From the NCBI RefSeq assembly GCF_017643475.1, contig NZ_JAEPNI010000001.1, forward strand, positions 1,412,569-1,476,568: DNA of 64,000 bases. Reading direction: 5' to 3'. Below, one piece after another: positions 27,494 through 36,806 of this stretch. Numbering within the stretch: position 1 is the first letter of the stretch; each line of letters opens with the position of its first letter. The notes beneath the pieces were generated by a model, which made no database searches, was not told where the DNA came from, and saw only the letters and a list, made by a program, of their open reading frames with translations. Origin of the DNA: Maricaulis sp. GTDB taxonomy: Bacteria > Pseudomonadota > Alphaproteobacteria > Caulobacterales > Maricaulaceae. The position numbers and the translations under genes were made by a program.

Positions 27494-27970
27494 ATGCGCC
27501 TTGATGCCGTTGATATCGCCATTCTCAACCAGCTTCAGATGGATGGTCGCCTGACCAATGCTGAGCTGGCGGAGCGCGCCGGCCTTTCACCCTCGGCCTG
27601 CCATCGCCGCGTGAAGGCTCTGGAGGCGAGCGGGGTGATTGATCGTTATGTGGCGATTCTGTCGTCGGAAGCGCTGGGGCGCGGTATCACGGTTTACGTC
27701 CAGGTGACGCTCGACAATCAGAAACGCGATACGCTGCAGGGTTTTGAAGATGCCGTCGAAGACGTGCCCGAGGTGATGGAATGTTACCTGATGAGCGGCG
27801 AGGCGGATTATCTGGTGCGTGTTCTGGTGCGTGACGCGAATGATTATGAACGTGTGCACCGCGAAGTCCTGTCAGCCTTGCCGGGGGTGGCGCGCCTGCA
27901 TTCCAGCTTCACCATCCGCCAGGTCTTCTCGCGCACGCAGGTGCCGGTGGCCGAGGGAACGGAAGTCTAG
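27494..27970 (+). CDS. Lrp/AsnC family regulator, probable ald regulator
   Basis: A 158-residue Lrp-type protein from ATG 27494 (preceded by GAGGG). N-terminal HTH at about residues 5-50 (LNQLQMDGRLTNAELAERAGLSPSACHRRVKALE), then the RAM ligand-binding domain (about 70-145). It is divergent from ald across 185 bp and most likely activates ald in response to alanine (AldR-like), inferred from position. The shared intergenic DNA is AT-rich (AAATATTTTGAC near 27380), as expected for Lrp binding, but no exact operator was fixed. Confidence 0.9.
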   Translation: MRLDAVDIAILNQLQMDGRLTNAELAERAGLSPSACHRRVKALEASGVIDRYVAILSSEALGRGITVYVQVTLDNQKRDTLQGFEDAVEDVPEVMECYLMSGEADYLVRVLVRDANDYERVHREVLSALPGVARLHSSFTIRQVFSRTQVPVAEGTEV

Positions 27971-27972
27971 TT

Positions 27973-28338
27973 GTGGCGCGTCGATCCTCCCCGTTTCGTC
28001 TAGAGCTGAGCGATGAGCGAATAAAGAAATTTAAGCGCGGCTTTTTCCGACGCTGGAAACAGATTGCCGAACTGCCGGTTGCTGAAATTCGGCGGATCGA
28101 TGTCGAAGTCGTCGACGCCCTTACATATGATTCCGTCTTTCTGGCTTTCACGGGATCGGAACGCACCATTCGGGTGGAAGAAGACGATGAAGGTTGCGAC
28201 GCACTTGCCGCGTGGATGGACGGTCAATACGACCTCCTCGATCCCGAGTGGCGCGAGACCGTGGATGCGTACATCTGTGCGAACCCTCTGAAGGGTATGT
28301 TCGCCACACTCTGGCTCGACGAGGGAACCGAGGTCTGA
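27973..28338 (+). CDS. Conserved-looking protein of unknown function
   Basis: A 121-residue hydrophilic protein from GTG 27973, only 2 bases after the lrp stop, so probably co-transcribed. Basic N-terminus (RIKKFKRGFFRRWKQ), then an acidic beta-rich part with WMDGQYDLLDPEWRETVDAYI near the end. No signal peptide, Cys motif or membrane helix. I do not recognise the family. Confidence 0.55.
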   Translation: MARRSSPFRLELSDERIKKFKRGFFRRWKQIAELPVAEIRRIDVEVVDALTYDSVFLAFTGSERTIRVEEDDEGCDALAAWMDGQYDLLDPEWRETVDAYICANPLKGMFATLWLDEGTEV

Positions 28339-28428
28339 CTGCGGATAGTCAGTTTTTCCGAAATCGTCGGTAATCAAATGCCGAGCGCAAGATATCTTCC
28401 TCATCGAACATGAATTGAGGAGACCGAC

Positions 28429-28746
28429 ATGACGGACCTGACCATCACGCTGGAAGAAGACGGTAACAAGGGGCGCTATGTGGCGCGGCTGCCGGGCAGC
28501 GCGGACGAGGCCGAGATGACCTATTCGCGCATCAGCCCCAGCCGCATCATTGTCGATCACACCGGCGTACCGGACGCCTTCAAGGGCATGGGCGTGGGCA
28601 AGGCGTTGGCGCTTCATATCATTTCCGAAGCCCGGACGAGGGGTTTCACCATCGTCCCGCTGTGTCCCTTCCTGAAAGCCCAGGCGGATCGCAATCCCGA
28701 CTGGGGAGATGTGATCGAGGGCATGGCCGCACCGGCCGCAGGCTGA
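28429..28746 (+). CDS. Short GNAT family N-acetyltransferase (YjdJ/Acetyltransf_CG type)
   Basis: A 105-residue minimal GNAT domain. The acetyl-CoA loop is [16 protein letters not shown] (about 44-60), followed by [27 protein letters not shown], the characteristic ending of the small COG2388 family (human GTLF3B/NATD1-like). Ribosome site TGAGGAG before ATG 28429. The acyl acceptor is unknown for this group. It lies 41 bp upstream of queF on the same strand. Confidence 0.88.
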   Translation: MTDLTITLEEDGNKGRYVARLPGSADEAEMTYSRISPSRIIVDHTGVPDAFKGMGVGKALALHIISEARTRGFTIVPLCPFLKAQADRNPDWGDVIEGMAAPAAG

Positions 28747-28787
28747 AGGGCTTGCCCTCGGGCCGAGGGAGGGCTAACTCCCCGGCC

Positions 28788-29249
28788 ATGACTGATGATC
28801 GCTACACTGTGCTGGGCCAGCTGGGCTCGGACACCCCGCTCCCCAACTCGCCGGAAGAGGCCGAGCTGGAGCGTGTCGCCAATCCGTGTGATGCGGATTA
28901 CATGATCCGCTTCGCCTGTCCGGAATTCACCTCGATCTGTCCGGTAACCGGCGCTCCGGACTTTGCCCACCTGGTGATCGACTATGTACCGCAGGACTGG
29001 ATCGTCGAATCCAAGTCGCTCAAACTCTTTCTTGGCTCCTTCCGCAATCACGGTGCCTTCCACGAGGCCTGCACAACCATGATCGGCCAGCGTCTGGTCA
29101 AGGAGCTCGACCCGAAATGGTTGCGTATCGGCGGCTATTGGTATCCGCGCGGCGGCATCCCGATTGATGTCTTCTTCGCGACGGGCGAACCACCCAAGGG
29201 CGTCTGGATCCCCGACCAGGGCGTCGCGCCCTATCGTGGACGCGGCTAG
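28788..29249 (+). CDS. queF: NADPH-dependent 7-cyano-7-deazaguanine reductase
   Basis: A 153-residue unimodular QueF that reduces preQ0 to preQ1 in queuosine biosynthesis. The catalytic Cys51 lies in [12 protein letters not shown], and the QueF motif ESKSLKLF is at about residues 74-81, with the substrate His/Glu region FRNHGAFHE after it. The ATG 28788 begins the family sequence; the open frame upstream is not QueF-like. Other queuosine genes are not in the window, and no preQ1 riboswitch was found in the 41-bp leader. Convergent with the nitroreductase gene (4-base overlap). Confidence 0.95.
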   Translation: MTDDRYTVLGQLGSDTPLPNSPEEAELERVANPCDADYMIRFACPEFTSICPVTGAPDFAHLVIDYVPQDWIVESKSLKLFLGSFRNHGAFHEACTTMIGQRLVKELDPKWLRIGGYWYPRGGIPIDVFFATGEPPKGVWIPDQGVAPYRGRG

Positions 29250-29872
29250 GCTTTCCAGCGGCCGATATGAGCGGTGGGACGTTTGCGTTCCACCGGTTCA
29301 TCCCTTGCGGTGCCGATGTAGATGAAGCCGGCTATGCGTTCGCCTGAACGCAGGCCCAGCATGTCCTTCACATCATGGTCGAAGGCGTACCATTCCGTCA
29401 GCCATTGCGCGCCGAAGCCCATGGCCGAGGCGCCGATCAGCAAGTTCTGGCAGGCTGCGCCTGCGGACAATTCCTGCTCCCAAACCGGGATGGCATGCTT
29501 TTCGGTGACGCAGGAAATCACGGCGATGACCAGCGGTGCACGATTGAAGCGATTGCGCTCTAAATCCACCTGCTCCGGCGTGGCATCGCCATTCTTGGCT
29601 GACCAGATCTTGCCGAGCACATTGCCAAAACTTGCCCGAGCCTCATGTTCAAACAGGATGAACCGCCAAGGTGCCAGCTTGCCGTGATCGGGAACACGAG
29701 CCGCTATACCAAGCAGATGGCGGATCTGGGCTTCATCGGGGCCCGGTTCGCTCAGGCCGATGGCAGGGGTGGATCGGCGGCGCGTCAGCAATTCCAACGC
29801 ATCGTCGGATTTGTGTGATGGGGCGAGTCGCTCACCAGGCTGGGGAAAATCAGGCAGGTTGATCTCATTCAT
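29246..29872 (-). CDS. Nitroreductase family protein (YdjA-like)
   Basis: A 208-residue FMN flavoprotein of the nitroreductase fold. Markers are [13 protein letters not shown] (FMN phosphate contact), [41 protein letters not shown] and [10 protein letters not shown], all typical of the YdjA/TdsD subgroup. It reduces nitro or quinone compounds with NAD(P)H; the natural substrate is unknown. It shares a 115-bp divergent region with the TetR gene, so that regulator may control it as well as the efflux pump. Confidence 0.9.
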   Translation of the reverse strand: MNEINLPDFPQPGERLAPSHKSDDALELLTRRRSTPAIGLSEPGPDEAQIRHLLGIAARVPDHGKLAPWRFILFEHEARASFGNVLGKIWSAKNGDATPEQVDLERNRFNRAPLVIAVISCVTEKHAIPVWEQELSAGAACQNLLIGASAMGFGAQWLTEWYAFDHDVKDMLGLRSGERIAGFIYIGTARDEPVERKRPTAHIGRWKA

Positions 29873-29917
29873 TATGAGGTTTTCTTCCCTAAAATATCAG
29901 TGTCTTTGACCAAACAC

Positions 29918-29959
29918 TTGTCAGCTCGTTATATCTTGGAACTGACAACGTTGTGACAA
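29918..29959. promoter_or_regulatory. Candidate operator upstream of the TetR gene
   Basis: Inverted repeat TTGTCAG (29918-29924) and CTGACAA (29942-29948) separated by 17 bases, followed directly by the short palindrome TTGTGACAA (29951-29959). It lies between the divergent nitroreductase and TetR genes, a natural place for autoregulation. The 17-base gap is wider than most TetR sites, so confidence is modest. Confidence 0.45.
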
Positions 29960-29987
29960 AAGGGCTCCGGGGGGAGTAGTATTGGGC

Positions 29988-30635
29988 ATGAACGCAGAAA
30001 TCTCCATCGATGATGACACGCCGGCTGATCGCCGCCGCCGCAAGGTTCGCGAAGCCATCATCGATGCGGCTGAAGCGATCTTCTCCAGCGAGGGCGAGCA
30101 GGGCATTTCGATGCGTCGCCTGGCTGAGGCGATCGATTACAGCCCCGCCGCCATCTACAAGTATTTTTCGTCCAAGGATGACCTGTTCGAGGCTATCCGG
30201 GATCTGTTTTTCGAGCGCTTGCTCAAACGAATCCACGAGGCGATGGCCGAGGGCGGCGAGACCAGTCAGCTCTGCGCGCGCTGTGTGAAGGCCTATATCG
30301 AGACCGGTCTGGAAGAGCCCAATCATTATATCATGGCCTTTTCGCCCTCCGCCCGTGTGCAGCCGCATGTGCATTCCGAGGAGGAGACGGCGTATCAGGC
30401 CGAGTCCAAGCTCGTCTCCATGATCGAGAAGGGCATGGCCGAGGGCGCCTTCCGCAAGATGGACCCGCATGTCGCGTCCAAGTCGGTGTGGGCTAGTCTG
30501 CACGGGCTGACCAATTTGATGGTCTGTCTGGACGATTTTCCGTCCGGCATGCCGGGCTCGGAACATGTTACTCGTGAAGAGGTTATCGACTTCCACACCG
30601 ATGTGATCATGCGCGGTCTATGCTGTAACGCATAG
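29988..30635 (+). CDS. TetR/AcrR family regulator of the RND pump
   Basis: A 215-residue TetR protein. HTH near residues 15-60: REAIIDAAEAIFSSEGEQGISMRRLAEAIDYSPAAIYKYFSSKDDLF, a near-consensus TetR domain. The ligand domain follows, with a WASLHGLTNLMVC helix and a Cys pair at the C-terminus (LCCNA). ATG 29988 is preferred; TTG 29982 sits closer to GGGGAG. It lies 92 bp upstream of the RND adaptor gene, in the same direction, with a strong palindrome between, so it very probably represses that pump. Confidence 0.9.
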   Translation: MNAEISIDDDTPADRRRRKVREAIIDAAEAIFSSEGEQGISMRRLAEAIDYSPAAIYKYFSSKDDLFEAIRDLFFERLLKRIHEAMAEGGETSQLCARCVKAYIETGLEEPNHYIMAFSPSARVQPHVHSEEETAYQAESKLVSMIEKGMAEGAFRKMDPHVASKSVWASLHGLTNLMVCLDDFPSGMPGSEHVTREEVIDFHTDVIMRGLCCNA

Positions 30636-30648
30636 TTGCCATGCGCAA

Positions 30649-30671
30649 AAAAGTAAACGTCGTTCACTTTT
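30649..30671. promoter_or_regulatory. Probable TetR operator before the RND efflux genes
   Basis: A 23-bp near-perfect palindrome: arm AAAAGTAAACG, central T, arm CGTTCACTTTT (one mismatch in 11). It lies 14 bases after the tetR stop and 57 bases before the adaptor start. The GTnAACG...CGTTnAC form is typical of TetR-family operators. Confidence 0.75.
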
Positions 30672-30727
30672 CAAACCGGGTTTGAGTTACTATCTATCGT
30701 CTCGTATTCTGAGCGAAGGGTAGTCTC

Positions 30728-31855
30728 ATGCTGGCGAAACGATTTCGGGTTGGTGCCGGAACAATGGTCGCTGTTGGTGCCGTTGTACTGGCGGCGAGCG
30801 TATTTGGTGTGTCCGGTTGGCGCGCTGAAGCCAATCTGAGCGAGACCGCGTCGCCGCCCATGCCGGTTTCAGCCTATCGAGTTGCCTATGAGGACGCCGC
30901 CTTGATCGAGGAGCGTTTCCCGGGCGTGGTCGCTGCTGCACGACAGAGTGCCCTGGGGTTCCAGCAGGGCGGTCGGATCGAGGAGATCCTGGTGGATGTT
31001 GGCGACCAGGTCCTGGCCGGTCAGCCGTTGGCACGACTGGATACCCGTACGCTTGAGGCGCAGATTGCTGCCGCTGACGCGCAGACCCGCGAAGCGGCTG
31101 CTCAGACGGCGCTTGCTCGGGATACGCAGGGCCGTCAACAGATACTGCTCGAACGCGGGCACATCTCCCAGCAACGATATGACGAGATCGTCACATCGAC
31201 CGATGCCGCTCGTGCCCGCCAGAACGCTGCTGCCGCATCAGCGGATGCCATGCGTGTCCAGCTCGATCTGGCCGTGATTGAGGCGCCGTACGCTGGTGTG
31301 ATTACGGCACGCAGCAGTGATGAGGGGGCTATCGCCGCGCCGGGAACACCGGTCCTCGAGCTGGTGGAAACGAGTGCGCGCGAAGTGCGGATCGGCCTGC
31401 CGGCAGCTGTGATCGGCACGCTGGAGAATGGGCAAATCTACCGTTTTGAAGGAGAAAGCGGGGAGTTCTCCGCCGTTTTCCGTTCCAACACCGGACTGAT
31501 GGATCGCCAAACCCGCACGGTTTCAGCGGTGTTCGACATCGCTCCGGACCAGCCGGTCATTATCGGTGAAATTGCACGATTGGTTGTTGAGACGCCGGTT
31601 GGAACCGATGGATTCTGGGTGCCCACAGATGCCCTCGCGGAGAGCCGCCGCGGGCTGTGGTCCGTTTTCATCTTGCAGCCGGAAGCAGATGAATACCGGC
31701 TGGAAGCCCGCATTGTGGAAACTGTTCGTGTGGAAGCAGAGCGCGTGTTTGTGCGCGGGGCTGTCGATGATGGCGAATACATCCTGGCAGCCGGTCTCCA
31801 GCGCGTAACCGCGGGTCAGCTGGTGGCCCTGCAGACGGGCGCGGAGGCTGAATAA
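30728..31855 (+). CDS. RND efflux periplasmic adaptor (membrane fusion protein)
   Basis: A 375-residue HlyD/AcrA-like adaptor. One N-terminal membrane segment (MVAVGAVVLAASVFGVSGW), a lipoyl-type split domain (GRIEEILVDVGDQVLAGQPLARLD and later VIEAPYAGVITARSSDEGAIAAPGTPVLEL), a coiled-coil hairpin between them (about 105-165), then beta-barrel and membrane-proximal domains. No lipobox, so it is anchored by the helix. The stop overlaps the permease start (TAATG), giving translational coupling. No outer-membrane TolC gene is adjacent. Confidence 0.92.
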   Translation: MLAKRFRVGAGTMVAVGAVVLAASVFGVSGWRAEANLSETASPPMPVSAYRVAYEDAALIEERFPGVVAAARQSALGFQQGGRIEEILVDVGDQVLAGQPLARLDTRTLEAQIAAADAQTREAAAQTALARDTQGRQQILLERGHISQQRYDEIVTSTDAARARQNAAAASADAMRVQLDLAVIEAPYAGVITARSSDEGAIAAPGTPVLELVETSAREVRIGLPAAVIGTLENGQIYRFEGESGEFSAVFRSNTGLMDRQTRTVSAVFDIAPDQPVIIGEIARLVVETPVGTDGFWVPTDALAESRRGLWSVFILQPEADEYRLEARIVETVRVEAERVFVRGAVDDGEYILAAGLQRVTAGQLVALQTGAEAE

Positions 31856-34800
31856 TGGCCACGCTCTTTTATCGATATCACCGCCTGACCATCCTGGCGA
31901 TTACCCTCCTGCTTGCGGCAGGCCTGGGCGCATTTTTTTCACTGGGTCGCCAGGAGGATCCGACCCTGGTCGAGCGCTACGGCACCATTACGACGCCGTA
32001 TGCCGGCGCCTCGGCTGAGCGTGTGGAGGCCTTGATTACAGAGCCGCTTGAAGATGCGATCAATGAGCTGGCGGAGATCGATGAAACATTCTCGACTTCG
32101 CGGTCCGGCGTGTCGGTGATCGGGATGTCTATCCGCGAGGATCTGAGCCAAGCCGAGGTCGACCAGACCTGGACCAAGATCCGCGAGCAGGTCGACAGCG
32201 TCCGTCCATTCCTGCCAGCGGCCTCGGGTGCCCCTGATGTGGATCGTCAGTATATCGGCGCTGCCACCATTATCGTGGCGCTTAGCTGGGCGGATGTGGG
32301 TGAAGAGAATATCGGCATCCTTTCTCGCTTGGGCCTCGACCTTGAGCGCGAGCTGCGCAACATGCCTGGCACTGAAGAGACACGAATTTTCGGCGAGGCT
32401 GAAGAAGAGATCCGCGTCGAGGTGGACCCGGAGCGTCTTGCCTCGCTGGGGCTCAGCGTTGCTGATGTTGCCAGCCTGACCAATAGCGCGGATGCCAAGG
32501 TTCCAGCCGGTGAGATCCGCGCAGGTGCAAGCGATCTCGGTGTCGAGATCGATGGAGAGTTTGACGGTATAGACCGGATCCGGTCCATCGCCCTGACAGA
32601 CGGTCAGGATGGCCGCTTCGTGCGTCTGGGCGATGTGGCTGAGGTCAGTCGCGGAGAGCGTCAGCCAACCCGCTCCCTCGCGACGACCCAAGGGCAGCGC
32701 ACGGTCCTGGTTGCAGCCTATCTGCAGCCGGACCTGCGCGCCGATGTCTGGGCCGAGCGCGCCGATACCGTGGTGGCCGCTTTCGCTGAGAGCGTGCCTG
32801 GCATCCAGGTCGAGACGATTTTCCGACAGGGCGATTATGTGGAATCGCGCCTCAACGGGCTGGCGACCAATCTGGGTTATTCCGCACTGATCGTCTTCGC
32901 CGTCCTCTTTCTGATGATGGGCTGGCGAGCGGCTTTCATTGTTGGCTCGGCTTTGCCTCTGACGGTGCTGACCGTCATGTTGCTGATGCGCCTGTTTGAT
33001 GAACCTCTGCACCAGATGTCTGTAACGGGTCTTGTCGTCGCGCTCGGCCTGTTGATCGATAACGCGATCGTCGTGGTCGAGGAATACCGGCTTTTGCGGG
33101 CCAAGGGGCAGTCCCCCCTGGAAGCGCTGGATGGCGCCGTTCGCCTGCTGTTTGCGCCACTTCTGGCATCAACGCTGACGACAGTCTTTGCCTTTGCGCC
33201 GATCGCGCTGATGCCGGGATCTGCCGGCGAGTTCATCTCCATGATCGGGATCTCGGTGATCTTTGCGATCACGGCTTCCTTCCTGCTGGCCATGACCGTC
33301 GTGGGTGCGCTGGCGGCCTGGTTTGATGATCCAAAGGTTGACGGCGGACCACGTCGCTTCTGGCGCACGGGACTGCATGTCGCGCCTCTGGCGTGGATCT
33401 ACAAACGTATCCTGACTGTGATCGTGGAGAGGCCCTGGGTTGGGATTTTCGCGTCTGTCTTGCTGCCGATTGCCGGTTTTGTCGCCGCATCGACCCTGCC
33501 GATGCAGTTTTTCCCGCCGACCGACCGCGACATGTTCCAGCTTGAGCTGGAATTGCCCTCAACGGCTTCAATCGAGGAAACTCGTCGTCAGACCGAAAGG
33601 GCGCGCGAGATCATCGAACGTTATGATGGCATCGAGCGGGTCACCTGGACGATCGGCGAAAGCTCCCCTCGTACCTACTACAATGTGGTCGGTAACAAAT
33701 CGGGTGTCTCCAACTACGCAGCCGGTTTTGTGCACACGGAATCTGCGCAGGCGACCGCACGCATCCTGCCGCTGTTGCAGCAGGAGATGATGCGGGAGTT
33801 TCCGCAGGCGCGGGTGCTGACCCTGCCTTTCGAACAGGGGCCGCCGATCCCTGCACCGATCGAGCTGGTTATCGTCGGGCCTGAATTGGCCGAACTTGAC
33901 CGGATCGGAAGCGAGCTTCGCACCTTGTTGGCCTCAACACCGACTGTCACCTACACCATGGCTCAGCTGGAAATGGGAGAACCGGTTGCGCGTGTCATGG
34001 CCGATGAAGCCTCGACAGAATTGGCGGGCCTGCGTCTGAGCGACCTGGCCAACCAGTTACGCAGTGACCTGGACGGTGTCGTTGGCGGCAGTGTGCTGGA
34101 AGGCATCGAGGAATTGCCTGTTCGCATCATCGCTAGCGCAGATCGTCGTGCCTCGTTGAGCGATGTCTCCGGCGCGCCGTTGCGGACTGCCGACGGTGAA
34201 CTGGTCGCAGCGCCGCTCTCCGCACTGGGCGAGATCACGCTGGCGCCGCAAGTCGCCCAGATTCCCCACGAGGATGGCCGCCGAATTAACCGGATCTACG
34301 CCTATCTCGACCCGTTCACCTTGCCGGCGACAGCGCTGTCTTCGTTCATGCAGCGCCTGGACGAGGCGGGACTGGAATTGCCGCCGGGGTATGAGCTTCA
34401 GATGGGCGGTGAGGCGGCAGAGCGTGGTGATGCCGTTGGCAATCTGCTGGGCACTGCCGTCCCGCTGATCGTCCTGATGATCGGTTCGGTCGTTCTTGCG
34501 TTCAACAGTTTCCGTTTCGCTGGAGTGATCCTGACGGTTGCCTTCCTGTCAGTCGGTCTCGCCATGTTTGGCGTCTGGCTGTTCGGGACGCCCATGGGCT
34601 TTAACGCCATTGTCGGCTCGATGGGGCTGATGGGCTTGTCGATCAATGGCGCGATTGTCGTGCTTTCCGCGCTCAAGGTCTCGCCCGAGGCTTCGGCGCT
34701 GGAAGAGGGCAGTGTGGTCTCCACGGTGATGGATGCGACACGCCACATAATCTCGACGACGCTGACGACCATTGGCGGTTTCATTCCGCTGCTTTTGTCG

Positions 34801-34992
34801 GGTGATAATTTCTGGCTGCCGTTCGCTTCGGCGATGGTTGGCGGTGTCAGTGGCTCGGCAATCCTCGCGCTGATCTTTGCGCCGGCGGCGTTTGTTCTGT
34901 TGATGCGAAGCCAGAGCAAGGCCAGGCGCTTGATGGCTGCCGTCAAACGACATTCCGGCCAGGACGAGATCTCGGCGGTGCCGGCGGAATAG
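31855..34992 (+). CDS. RND efflux permease (AcrB/MMPL-type, proton-driven)
   Basis: A 1045-residue inner-membrane RND transporter with the standard 12 helices and two large periplasmic loops. It has the family pattern at the N-terminus (SLGRQEDPTLVERYGTITTPYAGASAERVE) and the conserved helix 4 acid (LGLLIDNAIVVVEE, one Asp of the usual DD pair here followed by Asn). GSMGLMGLSINGAIVVLSAL is the second-half equivalent. Sequence resembles the VexF/AcrB-like branch that exports hydrophobic compounds. Substrate unknown; regulated by the upstream TetR. Confidence 0.93.
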   Translation: MATLFYRYHRLTILAITLLLAAGLGAFFSLGRQEDPTLVERYGTITTPYAGASAERVEALITEPLEDAINELAEIDETFSTSRSGVSVIGMSIREDLSQAEVDQTWTKIREQVDSVRPFLPAASGAPDVDRQYIGAATIIVALSWADVGEENIGILSRLGLDLERELRNMPGTEETRIFGEAEEEIRVEVDPERLASLGLSVADVASLTNSADAKVPAGEIRAGASDLGVEIDGEFDGIDRIRSIALTDGQDGRFVRLGDVAEVSRGERQPTRSLATTQGQRTVLVAAYLQPDLRADVWAERADTVVAAFAESVPGIQVETIFRQGDYVESRLNGLATNLGYSALIVFAVLFLMMGWRAAFIVGSALPLTVLTVMLLMRLFDEPLHQMSVTGLVVALGLLIDNAIVVVEEYRLLRAKGQSPLEALDGAVRLLFAPLLASTLTTVFAFAPIALMPGSAGEFISMIGISVIFAITASFLLAMTVVGALAAWFDDPKVDGGPRRFWRTGLHVAPLAWIYKRILTVIVERPWVGIFASVLLPIAGFVAASTLPMQFFPPTDRDMFQLELELPSTASIEETRRQTERAREIIERYDGIERVTWTIGESSPRTYYNVVGNKSGVSNYAAGFVHTESAQATARILPLLQQEMMREFPQARVLTLPFEQGPPIPAPIELVIVGPELAELDRIGSELRTLLASTPTVTYTMAQLEMGEPVARVMADEASTELAGLRLSDLANQLRSDLDGVVGGSVLEGIEELPVRIIASADRRASLSDVSGAPLRTADGELVAAPLSALGEITLAPQVAQIPHEDGRRINRIYAYLDPFTLPATALSSFMQRLDEAGLELPPGYELQMGGEAAERGDAVGNLLGTAVPLIVLMIGSVVLAFNSFRFAGVILTVAFLSVGLAMFGVWLFGTPMGFNAIVGSMGLMGLSINGAIVVLSALKVSPEASALEEGSVVSTVMDATRHIISTTLTTIGGFIPLLLSGDNFWLPFASAMVGGVSGSAILALIFAPAAFVLLMRSQSKARRLMAAVKRHSGQDEISAVPAE

Positions 34993-35051
34993 CGGCGCTT
35001 GCGGAGTGCTTTCAACCTCAATAGAGCTGCCCTTGGAAGCGGGAGTTCGAG

Positions 35052-35642
35052 ATGAGCGAGAAGCGCGGTCCGTGGCAGGTCCACGGCGTTGAAGTGAAAT
35101 ATGAAAATGCCTGGATGCGGGTCGACGAGTTCGATGCAACGCGTCCGGATGGAGCGCCTGCGCTCTACGGAGTTGTTCACTTCCAGACACGAGCGCTTGC
35201 TGTTTTGCCTCTGTTCGAGAATGGCGACACCCTCCTGGTTGGCCAGCATCGTTTTCCCAATGACCATTACAGCTGGGAATTGCCGGAAGGTGGCGGCAAT
35301 CCTGCCGCTGACCAACGCGAGGAAGCGGCCCGTGAGCTGGAGGAGGAAACCGGTTATCGGGCAAAACACTGGCAGGAAATACTGCGGCTGGAATTGTCCA
35401 ACTCGATCAGCGATGAAACCGGAACGGGGTTTGTCGCCACCGGGCTGGAGCCGGGCAGGGCTAACCCTGATCCGTCCGAAGTCCTGCAAACGCGCCGCAT
35501 CGCCTTTCGGGACCTGCTGGTTGAATGCCAGTCCGGAAAAATCTCTGATTCCCTTACACTGGTAATGGTCTTCAAGGCTTACTACATGGCTCGGGAAGGT
35601 TTATTGGAGCCGGAGCTTGCCCGTGCCATGCTGCAGGGCTGA
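35052..35642 (+). CDS. NUDIX hydrolase (ADP-ribose pyrophosphatase-like)
   Basis: A 196-residue NUDIX protein. The box is recognisable as GGGNPAADQREEAARELEEETGY-type sequence near residues 80-100, ending in the metal-binding REL-EEETGY. The first Glu of the canonical GX5E is an Ala here, a variation seen in this YSA1-like subgroup. Family members cleave ADP-ribose or other nucleoside-diphosphate derivatives. Ribosome site GGGAG before ATG 35052. It precedes cysE by 18 bp, suggesting an operon. Confidence 0.87.
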   Translation: MSEKRGPWQVHGVEVKYENAWMRVDEFDATRPDGAPALYGVVHFQTRALAVLPLFENGDTLLVGQHRFPNDHYSWELPEGGGNPAADQREEAARELEEETGYRAKHWQEILRLELSNSISDETGTGFVATGLEPGRANPDPSEVLQTRRIAFRDLLVECQSGKISDSLTLVMVFKAYYMAREGLLEPELARAMLQG

Positions 35643-35660
35643 CGGAAGGAGGAGCCAGGA

Positions 35661-36476
35661 ATGTCACTCTCTGAAAGCGAAAGCCCGATCGCGGCACGCT
35701 CTGGTGTCGACTCCGCCTGGGCGCGCTTGCGCGTCGAAGCTGCTGCTGCAGCTGCGGAAGAGCCGATCCTTGCCAGTTTTCTCAATGCGGCCGTTCTGCG
35801 CCACGACCATTTTGCGCATGCGCTGGCTTATCGCCTGGCTTCCAAACTGGCCGATGCTCAGCTGGACATGATGCTGGCCCGCGATGTTGCTGAGGCGGCG
35901 CTTGAAGGCGATACGAAGATTGTTGAGCAGGCCGCGGCCGACATGATGGCTGTCGAGGAGCGCGACCCGGCTTGCAGGAGTTTCCTGCAGCCCTTCCTTT
36001 ATTTCAAAGGTTATCACGCGCTGCAGGCCCACCGTGTCGCTCATTGGCTGTGGGGCGAGGGACGTGAAACCCTGGCCTTTCACCTGCAAAGCCGAGTGTC
36101 GGAACGTTTTGGCGTTGACGCCCACCCGGCGGCCCGGATCGGCCAGGGTGTCATGATCGACCACGCGACCTCTGTCGTGATCGGTGAAACCGCTGTGATC
36201 GGAGATGATTGCTCGCTGCTGCACGAGGTGACGCTTGGCGGAACCGGTGCTGCGCATGAAGATCGCCATCCGAAAGTCGGTCGTGGCGTCCTCATTGGTG
36301 CGGGCGCCAAGGTGTTGGGCAATATCGAGATCGGTGACGGCGCGCGTATTGCTGCCGGGTCCGTTGTGCTCAAGCCGATCCCGGCGGGCTGTACCGTCGC
36401 AGGGGTGCCGGCGAAGATAGTCGGCGATTGCTGCCCGCAGCCGGCGCGTTCGATGGATCAGCGCCTGCCGGACTAG
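35661..36476 (+). CDS. cysE: Serine O-acetyltransferase
   Basis: A 271-residue enzyme that acetylates L-serine for cysteine synthesis. N-terminal helical domain (residues 15-130), then left-handed beta-helix hexapeptide repeats (about 140-245). Active-site motifs are present: DIHPAAR-equivalent DAHPAARIGQGVMIDHATSVVIGETAVIGDD, TLGGTG, HPKVGRGVLIGAGAKVLGNI, and AGVPAKIVG. The strong ribosome site AAGGAGGAG precedes ATG 35661. It is followed by a DUF3126 gene, a common neighbour of cysE in alphaproteobacteria. Confidence 0.95.
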   Translation: MSLSESESPIAARSGVDSAWARLRVEAAAAAAEEPILASFLNAAVLRHDHFAHALAYRLASKLADAQLDMMLARDVAEAALEGDTKIVEQAAADMMAVEERDPACRSFLQPFLYFKGYHALQAHRVAHWLWGEGRETLAFHLQSRVSERFGVDAHPAARIGQGVMIDHATSVVIGETAVIGDDCSLLHEVTLGGTGAAHEDRHPKVGRGVLIGAGAKVLGNIEIGDGARIAAGSVVLKPIPAGCTVAGVPAKIVGDCCPQPARSMDQRLPD

Positions 36477-36578
36477 GCACGGCTGTTTGTCATCTGTAAA
36501 TGAAGCTTGGCTCTGGACGCGCCCGGTACGGGTGCGCTTAGTTACGCACCAAACGAATCCCCCACTTGGAGAGCTCCC

Positions 36579-36806
36579 GTGGACAAGAACATCACGCCGA
36601 TCGAGGCGGTCAAACTCCAGCAATTCCTTTGCGGCAAGCTGAATCCGGATCTGCAGGTCCAGCGTCGCAATCGTCCGGACGAATGTGCCGAAATCCACAT
36701 TGGCGATGAATGCCTGGGTGTGGTCTCCAAGATCATCGATGAGGGCGAGACGTCCTACTCCTTCGAAATCACCATTCTGGACATCGATCTCGAAGAACTT
36801 GAGTAA
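36579..36806 (+). CDS. DUF3126 family protein
   Basis: A 75-residue protein from GTG 36579 (GGAG 7 bases upstream). It reads MDKNITPIEAVKLQQFL at the start and SYSFEITILDIDLEELE at the end, the pattern of the small alphaproteobacterial DUF3126 family, whose function is unknown. The upstream frame open to 36507 is not conserved-looking. It overlaps the ABC ATPase start by 8 bases and follows cysE by 102 bases, so it is probably co-expressed with both. Confidence 0.85.
   Translation: MDKNITPIEAVKLQQFLCGKLNPDLQVQRRNRPDECAEIHIGDECLGVVSKIIDEGETSYSFEITILDIDLEELE

Noticed and set aside
28747..28787. A preQ1 riboswitch ahead of queF
   Set aside because: The leader is only 41 bases, inside an apparent operon, and lacks the H-type pseudoknot pattern.
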